Source: DATKWD01 sp963704815 (GTDB taxonomy: Bacteria > Actinomycetota > Acidimicrobiia > Acidimicrobiales > Salinilacustritrichaceae). Taken from it: a stretch of 64,000 nt of DNA. Shown here in pieces: positions 51,208 through 60,241 of the stretch. The stretch covers positions 1 through 64,000 of the forward strand of contig CAVPHU010000006.1 in the NCBI GenBank assembly GCA_963704815.1. The letters are read 5' to 3'. How positions within the stretch are numbered: position 1 is the stretch's first letter; each line of letters starts with the position of its first letter. Both the position numbers and the translations under genes were made by a program. Below the pieces are notes generated by a model. The model had not been told where the DNA came from. It searched no databases and was given only the letters and a program-made list of their open reading frames with translations.

Positions 51208-52308
51208 ATGCGCGCCGCACTGCTCGAAGCACCCAACGAACCCCTGACCATCGTCGACGACGTCGACCTCGACGACCCGCAGGCCGGTGAGATCGTCGTC
51301 GACATCGCCAACTGCGGTGTCTGCCACAGCGACCTGCACTTCGTCGACGGCAGCCTGCCGGCACCGCTTCCCGCCATCCTGGGCCACGAGGCCGGCGGTA
51401 CGGTGGCCGAGGTCGGACCGGGCGTCACCGACGTCGTCGTCGGCGACCGGGTCCTGCTCTCACTCCGCCCGCCCTGCGGCCGCTGCTACTGGTGTGTGCG
51501 CAACGAGTTCTCGATGTGCGGGCCGGGATCGGCCCTGACCGCCGGGGTCTTCCCGGACGGCGGAACCCGCATCTCCCGCAACGGGCAACCGGTGCAGCGG
51601 GGCGGTGTGGTGCTCGCCGCGTTCGCCGAACAGTCGGTCGTCCCGGTCAGCGCAGCGGTGAAGATCCCCGACGACACCCCGCTCGAAATCGCCTCGGTCA
51701 TCGGTTGTGCCGTGCAGACCGGCGTGGGTGCCGCGGTGCATGCCGCAGAGGTCCAGCCAGGCGACACCGTCGTGGTCATCGGGCTCGGCGGCATCGGCAT
51801 CTCGATCGTGCAGGGTGCCCGCATCGCCGGAGCGGCTCGGATCATCGGCGTCGATCCGGTGGCATCGCGTCGCGATCAGGCCGAGCAGTTCGGGCTGACC
51901 GATGCGGTCGACCCCGCCGATGGTGACGTGGCCGCCCAGGTGGTCGACCTCACCGGCGGAATCGGTGCTGACCACGCGTTCGAGGCGGTCGGCCGCGGCG
52001 AACTCATCGAGTCGGCGATCAACGCCACCCGCAACGGTGGCGGCACGGTGATCGTGGGCGTGCCGGGGATGATGGACATGCTCAACCTGCACGCGCTCGG
52101 CTTCTGGTCGACCGGCAAGTCGCTGAAGGGCACGTTCCTCGGGGGCGCCAACCCTCACCGCGATTTCCCGATGTTGCTCGACCTGTGGCGGTCGGGTCAG
52201 CTCGACCTGGAAGCCATGGTGACGGCCAACCGCCCGCTCGGCGAGATCAACGAGGCCTTCGACGACATGAAGAACGGCGCCGGCCTCCGAACCGTCCTCA
52301 CCATCTGA
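51208..52308 (+). CDS. Zinc-dependent medium-chain alcohol dehydrogenase
   Basis: A 366-residue MDR enzyme. Catalytic zinc ligands are Cys in CGVCHSDLHF, the GHE motif at ILGHEAGG, and a later Cys. The four structural-zinc cysteines are present in PPCGRCYWCVRNEFSMC. The coenzyme domain has VIGLGGIGISIVQGA with the acidic D at the end of strand 2 (IIGVDP), so NAD is favoured. It resembles the actinobacterial class III-like and NDMA-dependent enzymes; the cofactor partner (mycothiol or NDMA-type acceptor) is not readable. Confidence 0.9.
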   Translation: MRAALLEAPNEPLTIVDDVDLDDPQAGEIVVDIANCGVCHSDLHFVDGSLPAPLPAILGHEAGGTVAEVGPGVTDVVVGDRVLLSLRPPCGRCYWCVRNEFSMCGPGSALTAGVFPDGGTRISRNGQPVQRGGVVLAAFAEQSVVPVSAAVKIPDDTPLEIASVIGCAVQTGVGAAVHAAEVQPGDTVVVIGLGGIGISIVQGARIAGAARIIGVDPVASRRDQAEQFGLTDAVDPADGDVAAQVVDLTGGIGADHAFEAVGRGELIESAINATRNGGGTVIVGVPGMMDMLNLHALGFWSTGKSLKGTFLGGANPHRDFPMLLDLWRSGQLDLEAMVTANRPLGEINEAFDDMKNGAGLRTVLTI

Positions 52309-52341
52309 CCCCATCTGATCCCACCGGTCAGGGAGGTCGGA

Positions 52342-52812
52342 TCAGTCGAGCCGCTTCTCGAAGAAGTGGGTCGGGTAGGGGTTGTCGTTGTAGCGGTCGA
52401 TCTCGGCGTACCCACACGAGCGGTACATGGCGATCGCCTCGGGGAGGTTCTCGTTGGTGTCGAGCCGCACGAGCGCGTGGCCCAACGCGCGGCTTCGCCG
52501 CTCGAGTTCGGCCAGCAACGCAGCCCCGACGCCCTGACCACGCACGCTGCGGTCGACCCACATGCGCTTGATCTCTCCGACCCCCGGTTCGAGCGTGTGC
52601 ACCACGCCGCAGCCGACGGCGTCACCGCCGAGCCGAGCCAGCACGAACGATCCCTTCGGCGGTCGGAGCAGATCGGCATCGGACTCGATGGCACCGGCAC
52701 CGTCGAACCCGTCGGGGAACCGCTGATCCAGCTCGTCGAAGTAGGAACGCACGGAGCGACGCGCGTCGGGATCGGTCGGGTCGACCTGTTCGAGCTCGAT
52801 GCCGTCGCTCAA
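52342..52812 (-). CDS. GNAT-family N-acetyltransferase
   Basis: A 156-residue GNAT protein. The acetyl-CoA site is MWVDRSVRGQGVGAALLAEL (R/Q-x-x-G-x-G/A), with LARLGGDAVGCGVVHTLEPG as the preceding strand and AIAMYRSCGYAEIDRYN at the end. The TTG at 52812 overlaps the methyltransferase stop (TTGA), an unusual start chosen for this coupling; GTG at 52821 is possible. Substrate unknown. Confidence 0.85.
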   Translation of the reverse strand: MSDGIELEQVDPTDPDARRSVRSYFDELDQRFPDGFDGAGAIESDADLLRPPKGSFVLARLGGDAVGCGVVHTLEPGVGEIKRMWVDRSVRGQGVGAALLAELERRSRALGHALVRLDTNENLPEAIAMYRSCGYAEIDRYNDNPYPTHFFEKRLD

Positions 52813-53636
52813 GGCCGGCACACGATCTCGCCGTGCGGAACGAAGAACACGGCGTCGTCGTGGGCGGCCCACGCTCGGAAGCCCGCACCGAAGTCCTCGA
52901 GGTCGGCCGTCGTCGCGCACCCGTACTCGATGGCCTGCCGGCCGAAGGCCGACGAGGCCGACGACCGGTCCGCCCAGAGCTCGGACCACCACCCGCGTTC
53001 GTCGTCGGTGGCGAAGGCCCACATCGACCCCGAGGTCGTGACGTCGGTGAACCCCGCCGCGAGTGCCCAGGCCCGCAGCCATCGACCGGCGTCGGCCTGC
53101 GCACGGTTGCGCGTCGTGACCTGGTGGTAGACCTCGTTCCAGCGATCGATTCCGGGTTCTGCTGGCCACCAGTGGAACGACGCGTAGTCCGCGTCCCGGC
53201 AGGCCACCACTCCCCCGGCTCGGCACACCCGTCGCATCTCCCGGAGGGCTGCGACCGGGTCGGACAGGTGCTGGAGCACCTGGTGGGCGTGCACGACGTC
53301 GAACGTGTCGTCGTCGAAGTCGAGGGCATGGACGTCGCCCCGTCTGATGTCGGGATCGACGCCGGCGGCCGCGCAGGTCGCACGTGCGGTGGCGACGATG
53401 TCGTCGTTCATCTCGATGCCGACGACGTCTCCGGGGGCGACGATGGCGGCGAACTCGACCGTGATGGTGGCGGGTCCACAGCCGACGTCGAGCAACCGCT
53501 GGCCCGGCCGGAGGTGCGGTCGCAGGTAGGCAGCCGAGTTGTCCACCGTGCGCTGCGTGTGCGAGCGCAGCACCGCTGCATCGTGGCCGTGGGTGTAGGT
53601 GTCGGGATGGTCGACCATCGGGCGAGTCTCCCCCAT
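52809..53636 (-). CDS. SAM-dependent methyltransferase (class I)
   Basis: A 275-residue methyltransferase with motif I LLDVGCGPATITVE, motif II VVGIEMND, the GDVHALDFDDDTFDVVHAHQV region (motif III/IV) and VLQHLSDPVAALREMRRVCR. It is like UbiE/Coq5-type or antibiotic methyltransferases of actinobacteria; the substrate is not clear. Start at ATG 53636, with ATG 53618 (MVDHPDTYTHGHD) also possible. Overlap with the GNAT gene suggests joint expression. Confidence 0.85.
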   Translation of the reverse strand: MGETRPMVDHPDTYTHGHDAAVLRSHTQRTVDNSAAYLRPHLRPGQRLLDVGCGPATITVEFAAIVAPGDVVGIEMNDDIVATARATCAAAGVDPDIRRGDVHALDFDDDTFDVVHAHQVLQHLSDPVAALREMRRVCRAGGVVACRDADYASFHWWPAEPGIDRWNEVYHQVTTRNRAQADAGRWLRAWALAAGFTDVTTSGSMWAFATDDERGWWSELWADRSSASSAFGRQAIEYGCATTADLEDFGAGFRAWAAHDDAVFFVPHGEIVCRP

Positions 53637-53701
53637 CGACAACTCGACGTCAGGTCCATTCGTCGAAGCGCCGGCCCACGTCGATCGCTGGGTTCGGCCC
53701 C

Positions 53702-54175
53702 ATGGCATCCGGCCGGAACAGCCCCATGAAGCTGCTCGGTCCGATGGTCGCCGTCGGCGTCGGCGGAGCGCTCGTCATCAGCGTGCTGGGCGGCAGCAGC
53801 GACACCTTCGGACCGATCGTCATCGTCGTGTTCGTCGCCGGCTTCAGCTTCCTCAGTTTCCGGTTCGCCGGTCGGTTGACGCGCGGCTTCAGCGGCCAGG
53901 ACGTCATCGAACGGGACGAGCCGGCGAGTGCGGTCATCGTCTCGATGGCCGAGACGGGCATGACGGTCAATCAGCAGCCGATGGTCTCGTTCGAACTGAG
54001 CGTGACCGCCTCGGACGGATCCACGTTCGAGGAGACGGTCGACCAGAGCCACGAAGCGGTCTCACATCACGACTTCCTCGCTCGCGCCGTGTCGGCAACC
54101 GGCGAGATCGACTCGATGTCCGAGACGGGTCAGTCAGCCACCGAGCCTGAACGGACGCCGCTCACGCATGGCTAG
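53702..54175 (+). CDS. Small two-pass membrane protein of unknown function
   Basis: A 157-residue protein. The first half has two hydrophobic segments (LLGPMVAVGVGGALVISVLG; PIVIVVFVAGFSFLSFRFAG), followed by a polar soluble domain (VIERDEPASAVIVSMAETGM) with a probable small beta-barrel. It ends convergently with the acyl-CoA ligase gene: both stop codons share CTAG at 54172-54175. No family recognised. Confidence 0.7.
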   Translation: MASGRNSPMKLLGPMVAVGVGGALVISVLGGSSDTFGPIVIVVFVAGFSFLSFRFAGRLTRGFSGQDVIERDEPASAVIVSMAETGMTVNQQPMVSFELSVTASDGSTFEETVDQSHEAVSHHDFLARAVSATGEIDSMSETGQSATEPERTPLTHG

Positions 54176-55713
54176 TCCTCTTGGGCGCCGTCGCGGAGGA
54201 AGCGGCGGAGGATCTTGCCGCTGGCGGACTTGGGGATCTCGTCGATGAACTCGACGAGTCGGATCTGCTTGTAGTGGGCCACCTTCTCGGCGACGAAGTC
54301 CTTGACCTCGTCCTCGGTGACGTCGCCGACGACGAATGCCTTCGGCAACTCGCCGGCCTCCTCGTCGGGGATGCCGATCACGGCCACGTCGGCGATCTTG
54401 GGGTGGGAGATGAGCAACGCCTCCAACTCGGCCGGCGGCACCTGGAACCCCTTGTACTTGATGAGCTCCTTGACCCGGTCGACGATGGCGATGTGGCCCT
54501 TCTCGTCGAACTCGGCGACGTCGCCGGTGTGCAGCCATCCGTCGTCGTCGATGGTCGACGCCGTGGCCGACTCGTTGCCGAAGTACCCCTTCATGACCTG
54601 CGGTCCACGCACCCAGAGCTCGCCCCGACCACCGGGCTCGGCGTCGTTGCCATCGGCGTCGACCAGACGACACTCGGTGTTGCTGATGGTGATGCCCGAC
54701 GATCCGGGCACGAAGTCGTCGGGCGGGGTGGCGTGGCTCACCGGTGACAGCTCGGTCATCCCGTAGCCCTGCACGACCGGGCAGCCGACCCGGGCGGCGG
54801 CCTCGAGGGCGAGATCGGCGCCGAGAGGGGCGGCGCCCGAGAACACCATCTTCAACGACGACAGGTCGAACTGGTCGACCGCCGGCTGCTTGGCCAACGC
54901 GAGCACCATGGGCGGCACGGCATAGAACCGGCTGACCTTCTCGCTCTGGATGAGCGTCAGCGCCTCGGCGAAGTCGAACCGGGGCATGGTGATGACCCGG
55001 ACCCCGTCCTTGAGCAGGGCGTTCATCAGGACCTGCATCCCGTAGATGTGGAAGAACGGCAGGGCGGCGATCGCCACTTCGCCGGGCTCGTAGACCAACA
55101 CGTGCTTGCACTGTTCGATGTTGGCCACCAGGTTGCGGTGGGTGAGCATGACACCCTTCGACAGCCCGGTGGTGCCCGACGAGTAGGGCATCACGGCGAC
55201 GTGGTCGGCGAAGTCGACCGGGACCTGATCGATCGGCTCGCCCATGAGGGCCGACAGTGGCGTCGTCCCGTCGACGGCGTCGATCGTGACGATCTCGGTG
55301 ACGCTCGTCCCCTCGATGGCGTCGCGCGCCACCTCGAGGAACATCTCGATGGTGACCAGGATCTCGGCCTTGGAATCCTGGAGCTGATGACGGATCTCGT
55401 CGGCGGTGTAGGACGGGTTGAGGGTGGTGTTCGTGGCACCGGCCAGGCACACGCCGTGGAAGACCACGGCGTATTCGGGGAGGTTCGGCGCCATGATGGC
55501 CAGCACGTGTCCCGGGCCGAAGCCCCGAGCCTGCAGCCCTCCGGCGAGTGACCTGACGGCCGCCTTCAACTCACCGAAGGTGTAGCCACGCCCGCTCGTG
55601 TCGGTGATCGCCGACTCGGCGGCGAGTTCGTCGGCCTTGCCGAGGACGTAGTCGGTGATCGAGATGTCGGGGATCTCGACGTCGGGGAGAGGACTCGTGA
55701 TGATGTTCGCCAT
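54172..55713 (-). CDS. 4-coumarate/fatty-acid CoA ligase-like AMP-forming synthetase
   Basis: A 513-residue adenylating enzyme. A3 motif SSGTTGLSKGVMLTHRN, A5 QGYGMTELSP, A7/A8 HTGDVAEFDEKGHIAIVDRVKELIKYKG (cited at HTGDVAEFD and DRVKELIKYKG) and A10 lysine in PKSASGKILRR. It forms acyl-AMP and then acyl-CoA, probably from an aromatic or medium-chain acid (4CL-type pocket). It is transcribed alone; the next genes downstream are a spermidine-synthase-like pair in the same direction but separate. Confidence 0.92.
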   Translation of the reverse strand: MANIITSPLPDVEIPDISITDYVLGKADELAAESAITDTSGRGYTFGELKAAVRSLAGGLQARGFGPGHVLAIMAPNLPEYAVVFHGVCLAGATNTTLNPSYTADEIRHQLQDSKAEILVTIEMFLEVARDAIEGTSVTEIVTIDAVDGTTPLSALMGEPIDQVPVDFADHVAVMPYSSGTTGLSKGVMLTHRNLVANIEQCKHVLVYEPGEVAIAALPFFHIYGMQVLMNALLKDGVRVITMPRFDFAEALTLIQSEKVSRFYAVPPMVLALAKQPAVDQFDLSSLKMVFSGAAPLGADLALEAAARVGCPVVQGYGMTELSPVSHATPPDDFVPGSSGITISNTECRLVDADGNDAEPGGRGELWVRGPQVMKGYFGNESATASTIDDDGWLHTGDVAEFDEKGHIAIVDRVKELIKYKGFQVPPAELEALLISHPKIADVAVIGIPDEEAGELPKAFVVGDVTEDEVKDFVAEKVAHYKQIRLVEFIDEIPKSASGKILRRFLRDGAQED

Positions 55714-55734
55714 AGAGCCCCATGATGGCGCGGA

Positions 55735-56172
55735 TCAGCCGGGCGTGCTGGCAGGCACCGCCACCGTGACCGTCGAGCCGCCGTAGCCGTTGATCAGATC
55801 TCGGCCCTCCACCGTCACCTCGGGCACCCCGGCCGGAATCTCCACGACCGTGTCCCGAGTGAAGGGCTGCTCGGAGGCGTGGTCGTGGGCCAGCATTCGC
55901 ACGCCGAGTTCGTCACCGTCGGGATCGAGCACCCGCCACGCATCCGCGTAGCGTTCGGGTGAGTCGTACGGCGACGACAGGGTGGCCGCCACCCGGTACT
56001 CCTCGCCACCGAGCGGCTCGATCACGACCTCGAGCACATCGGGGAACCGCGGTTCGTCAGCGCTGTGCGCAGCCTCGTCGACCCCCGGGGTCGGTGTCGC
56101 CGTCCCACCGCACGCGGTGAGCAGCGCAACGAGCAGGACCGCGATGGACGCACCCGCCGACCTCACGATCAC
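55735..56172 (-). CDS. Small lipoprotein
   Basis: A 145-residue protein starting GTG 56172, overlapping the stop of the upstream gene (GTGA). The signal peptide VIVRSAGASIAVLLVALLTACGG ends in the lipobox LTAC (signal given here by its end, LLVALLTACGG). The mature part is beta-rich and acidic (VIEPLGGEEYRVAATLSSPY, VTVEGRDLINGYGGSTV) and may be Ig-like. It belongs to the operon of the spermidine-synthase-like membrane protein. Function unknown. Confidence 0.8.
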   Translation of the reverse strand: MIVRSAGASIAVLLVALLTACGGTATPTPGVDEAAHSADEPRFPDVLEVVIEPLGGEEYRVAATLSSPYDSPERYADAWRVLDPDGDELGVRMLAHDHASEQPFTRDTVVEIPAGVPEVTVEGRDLINGYGGSTVTVAVPASTPG

Positions 56173-58667
56173 ACGCCGAGCGGCTCGCGGGCGTCCTGGA
56201 TCGCTCGGTCCGAGTCCGCGGCGTCGAGGTCGATCACGATGTCGGCCTCGTCGCGGAGATCCACCGCATCGGCAGCGTCGCCGAGCATCCGACGAAGCAC
56301 GACCAGGGCCACCAGGTAGATCACCATGGCCACGACGAACACCACACGGAAACCGAAGACCATCGCCAGCAGGGTGGTCAGGACCGAACCGGTGACCGAG
56401 GCGAACCCGTTGACCGCCCAGCCCCACGCCACGTAGGTCTCGCCGTGCGGCGAGATGGCCGACACGGCTCGGAGGCCCTGCGGCATGAAGGTCCCCAGGC
56501 ACAGCCCGAGCGGTGCGAGCAACACGAACGTCGCGATCACGCGCACCATGAGCGCGGTGTCGAGCAACCCGTCGATGACGACCGGCAGCACGAACAGGTA
56601 GAGCCCGGTGAGCCCGACGACGGCGCCGGCCAGCCCACGGACCACCATCCGCGGATCGACCGGGAGCCGCTCGCTCAGCAATGCACCGATGCCGGTGAAG
56701 ATGAGCAGCGATGCCAACGTGACGGTGAGCGAGTAGGTCGGGTACCCGAGGAACAGCACCAGCCGCTGGATGAGGGCGATCTCGAACAGGATGAACCCGA
56801 GTCCGAGCGCCCCGAAGTAGATCCCCGACCGTCCTTTGTGGGGCAGCGCCTTCCACGTGTCCCGAACCGTCAGGAAGGGTGCGAGCAGGAACAGCGCGGC
56901 GAACAGCACCGAGACGACCAGCAGGAGGATGATCACCCGCTCACCGGCGGAGTCCTCGAGGTCGACCGACCGGAGCGGCTGCCCGAAGTCGGTCACGACG
57001 TCACCGAGCCGGGCGAAGCTCCAGAAGAAGGGACCGTCGTCGGTGATGGCCGCCAGGTCGTACTCGTGGGTGGCGAGGAAGTCGTCGAGCTCGTCGTCGC
57101 CGAGCGTGATGACGTCGGTGGCCACGCCGGGCCGCCCCTGCTCGCCGGGGACGTACTCGACCCTGGCCTCGGGAACCACTCCGGCCCGCTCGCCGAGGCG
57201 CGCCAGCTCGTCGGGGGTGAACGGGGTCTTCTTCACCAGGATGGTCGACACCCGCGATGCTCCGAGATCGTTGGGCACGGTGAGCAGGGCGATGTGGGAC
57301 CGGGCGTCGTCGACACCCGAGGACTCGAGGGCCGCCCGGGCGGTGCTGAGGTACCGCGCCGTGCGGTTGGGTTTCAGATCGAAGTCGACTTCCCCGAACT
57401 GGGCAGCCAGGATGCCGTCGTCGTTGAGATGGTCGAGGGCGTCGATCATCATCTCCTGGGTGTAGAGGTACGACTCCGACAGGACGAACGCGCCGGCCGT
57501 GGCTGCGTTCTGGGCCGAGTAGCTGTCGGGTGCCGGAAACCACACGACGTCGTAGGTGTCGTTGCTTCGAGCGACGAAGGTCCGGCCGTCGCCCTGGATG
57601 TAGTCGACGTTGGGCAACGCGGCGATGTTGCCGGCGTAGTCGGCGAAGGTCTCGGTCACCATCCGATGGGTGACCGGATTCAGCTCGACGGCGTCGATCT
57701 GGGCTGCGTCGAAGCGCAGCGCAGCGAGGACTTCGTTGCCGCCGGCGGCGCCGATGATCAGCACATCGGCCTGCTCGCCGACCACCGAGAACGGAAACGC
57801 CCGGAGGTCCTGGTCGAACCGGGCGAGTGATGCCGGGTCGCCGTCGTAGCGGTAGATCGCCGAGCCGAGCAGCCCATCGTGGTAGAGCAGCAACCGATCG
57901 GGCAGCTCCTGGGCGTCGACCCGGAAGATCGGGTTCCATGCCGAGAACACGGTGTCGCCGTCGAGTTGCTTGATGTCGTCGACCTCGACATCGGGCACGA
58001 GGGACGGCGACAGGAAGATGGCGATCAGCGGCACGGCGACGAGCGAGCCGACCACCGCCGTGCTCGGCACCTTCTCGACGAGCGAGTTGCGGACGCACAG
58101 CAGCGCCAGCAGGGCGCCCGCCAGCGCGATCGTGGCCGGGGGGCCGCGGTGTTCGAGGAGCCAGACGACACCCAGACACGCCACGCCGGCGCCGAGCAGG
58201 TCGAAGAAGTAGAGCCGACTCACCCGAGCTGCGCCCCGACCGAGGATGACCGAGATCAGCACGCCGGCGATGATGAACGGGACCGACAGGGCGAAGCTGA
58301 TCCACAGGAGCTTGGCCAGGTTGACCGCGGAATCGCGCGAGTAGCTCCAGAGGGTGACCGTCGCGATGTTCGTGCGGGCGACGACGACATAGCTGGCGAT
58401 GGTGGCGAAGGCGCCGATCGCCGACCCCCATCGGATGATGGTCTCGGTCGGCTGGGCTCGGAGGCGCCTCGAGGTGGCCACGATCACGCCGCCGCAGCCG
58501 ATGCCCAGCAGGGCCAGTCCGATGGCGAGGTAGGTGTAGTAGTAGAAGAGCTTGAACGAGATCACCCGGGTGAAGCTGATCTCGACCAGGAGCGCCGCCA
58601 GGCTGACCAGGAAGATGTCGAGCGTTCGCCGCTCGGCGGTGTCGGGCTTCGGTCCTCGCTCGTGCAT
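56169..58667 (-). CDS. Spermidine-synthase-like protein with membrane domains
   Basis: An 832-residue fusion. The N-terminal part has about six to seven membrane segments. A soluble aminopropyltransferase-like Rossmann domain follows at about residues 230-500 (LIIGAAGGNEVLAALRFDAAQIDAVELNP is the G-G-x motif; VVWFPAPDSYSA and LNDDGILAAQFGEVDF follow). Seven more segments form the C-terminal part (residues about 585-795). Such fusions are widespread and uncharacterised; the canonical putrescine-binding residues are not obvious, so true spermidine synthesis is doubtful. It is coupled to a small lipoprotein gene. Confidence 0.78.
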   Translation of the reverse strand: MHERGPKPDTAERRTLDIFLVSLAALLVEISFTRVISFKLFYYYTYLAIGLALLGIGCGGVIVATSRRLRAQPTETIIRWGSAIGAFATIASYVVVARTNIATVTLWSYSRDSAVNLAKLLWISFALSVPFIIAGVLISVILGRGAARVSRLYFFDLLGAGVACLGVVWLLEHRGPPATIALAGALLALLCVRNSLVEKVPSTAVVGSLVAVPLIAIFLSPSLVPDVEVDDIKQLDGDTVFSAWNPIFRVDAQELPDRLLLYHDGLLGSAIYRYDGDPASLARFDQDLRAFPFSVVGEQADVLIIGAAGGNEVLAALRFDAAQIDAVELNPVTHRMVTETFADYAGNIAALPNVDYIQGDGRTFVARSNDTYDVVWFPAPDSYSAQNAATAGAFVLSESYLYTQEMMIDALDHLNDDGILAAQFGEVDFDLKPNRTARYLSTARAALESSGVDDARSHIALLTVPNDLGASRVSTILVKKTPFTPDELARLGERAGVVPEARVEYVPGEQGRPGVATDVITLGDDELDDFLATHEYDLAAITDDGPFFWSFARLGDVVTDFGQPLRSVDLEDSAGERVIILLLVVSVLFAALFLLAPFLTVRDTWKALPHKGRSGIYFGALGLGFILFEIALIQRLVLFLGYPTYSLTVTLASLLIFTGIGALLSERLPVDPRMVVRGLAGAVVGLTGLYLFVLPVVIDGLLDTALMVRVIATFVLLAPLGLCLGTFMPQGLRAVSAISPHGETYVAWGWAVNGFASVTGSVLTTLLAMVFGFRVVFVVAMVIYLVALVVLRRMLGDAADAVDLRDEADIVIDLDAADSDRAIQDAREPLGV

Positions 58668-58733
58668 CGGGCGGGAATCGTACGGTTGCCGATCTGTGCA
58701 ACGCGCGATGCCTGCGACACGCGTTTGTCCTGG

Positions 58734-60182
58734 TCAGGGAGTGTTCGCGCGCCGGTCGGCGGCGAGTGCGGAGCGGCGGACCTTGCCGGCGTCGTCACGC
58801 ACCGGTTCGTCCACGAACTCGAAGGTGCGGGGCGTCTTGTAACGAACGAGTTGGTCGGCGAGGTGCGCGCGGAGCTCGTCCTCGGTGACGCCGTCGTCGC
58901 TGTGCACGATGGCGTGGATCCGCTGACCGAGGTCCTCGTCGTCGACACCGATGACGGCGCACGACACGACGCCGGGGTGACGATCGATCGCCGCCTCGAC
59001 CTCGGCCGGGTAGATGTTCGCTCCCCCGCTCAGGATCATGTCCTTCTTGCGGTCGCCGAGGTAGAGGTAGCCGTCGGCGTCCATCCATCCCATGTCGCCG
59101 AGGGACTCCCAGCCACCATCGATCCGCGTCGTGTCGGCCCCGACGTAGCGGTAGGTGGGCCGGTCGGGGTCGGGGGGCCGCATGAACACCTCACCGGGCT
59201 CACCGGGATCGGCATCGGTCCCGTCGGCGCGGACGATCTTCATCTCGCCGGCCATCGGGCGCCCGACCGAACCCTTGTGCTCGAGCCAGTCGGAACCGGT
59301 GATGATCGTGGCCGCCTGCGCTTCGGTGCCGGCGTACAGCTCGAAGATCTTCTCGGGCCCGAGCCACGTGATCCACTCCTCCTTCAGCCAGGCCGGACAG
59401 GGTGCCGCGAGGTGCCAGACCATCCGGAGGCTCGACACGTCGTACGACGCCCGAACGGCATCGGGCAGCCGCCAGATCCGCTGCATCATGGTCGGGACCA
59501 CGTAGATCGACGAGGCCGAGTGCGTCTCGATGGCATCGAGCGTGGCGCCGGCATCGAACCTCGGCAACAACACGAGGTGACCGGCATGAAGGAGCTGCTG
59601 GGCCGCCCAGACGAAGGGTCCGTTGTGATAGAGCGGCCCGGGCATGACCATGGTTCCGCCAGGGAGGCAGAAGCCCGGCACGGCGTCGTTCTCCATGGTC
59701 GAGCCGGTACCGGACAGGATGAGCTTGGGCCGGCCGGTCGAGCCGCCCGACGTCGGCGCCTTCCACGCCGGCGAGACGGCATCGGCGGGAAGGGCGACCG
59801 ACCCGTCGTCGACGACGTCCTCGAGCCGCGGCCGGCCGAGGTCGATCTCGGGGTGGACGCCGGTCGTCACCGCCGGATCGGCCAGGGCGACGATCTCGCG
59901 GACCTCGCGCTCGGGGAGCTTGGACGAGACCGGCTGCGGCGTCGAGCCCATCAACCAGCAGCCGATGGTCGCAGTGACGAACGCGACCGAGTTGGGCTCG
60001 GCGATGGTGACCAGGTCGCCCTCGCCCGCTCCTGCGGCCAGCAGACGGCGAGCCACGGCCTCGGACTCGGCGACCAACTCGCCCCACGTGAGTGAGCGGT
60101 CACCGAGCACGGTGAGCGCGGGTGCGTCGGGCGTCTGCTCGGCCTGAGTGCGGACCCGTCGGGCATACGAGATCGTCGGCAT
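58734..60182 (-). CDS. AMP-dependent acyl-CoA synthetase (BaiB-like)
   Basis: A 482-residue adenylating enzyme. A3 motif TSGGSTGRPKLILSG, A5 FELYAGTEAQAA, A7/A8 SLGDMGWMDADGYLYLGDRKKDM (cited at GDMGWMDADG and GDRKKDM) and A10 region DDAGKVRRSAL with Lys. The short A-domain linker and pattern of the pocket match BaiB/CaiC-like ligases for bile-acid, steroid or terpenoid acids in actinobacteria. I use the ATG at 60182 (MPTISYARRV) over one at 60200. The substrate is inferred only by similarity. Confidence 0.88.
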   Translation of the reverse strand: MPTISYARRVRTQAEQTPDAPALTVLGDRSLTWGELVAESEAVARRLLAAGAGEGDLVTIAEPNSVAFVTATIGCWLMGSTPQPVSSKLPEREVREIVALADPAVTTGVHPEIDLGRPRLEDVVDDGSVALPADAVSPAWKAPTSGGSTGRPKLILSGTGSTMENDAVPGFCLPGGTMVMPGPLYHNGPFVWAAQQLLHAGHLVLLPRFDAGATLDAIETHSASSIYVVPTMMQRIWRLPDAVRASYDVSSLRMVWHLAAPCPAWLKEEWITWLGPEKIFELYAGTEAQAATIITGSDWLEHKGSVGRPMAGEMKIVRADGTDADPGEPGEVFMRPPDPDRPTYRYVGADTTRIDGGWESLGDMGWMDADGYLYLGDRKKDMILSGGANIYPAEVEAAIDRHPGVVSCAVIGVDDEDLGQRIHAIVHSDDGVTEDELRAHLADQLVRYKTPRTFEFVDEPVRDDAGKVRRSALAADRRANTP

Positions 60183-60241
60183 CCTGTGAGATTCGCACAC
60201 ACACGTCCGTGCTCGCCGAGGGCGCGTGCTACGAAGGTCCG

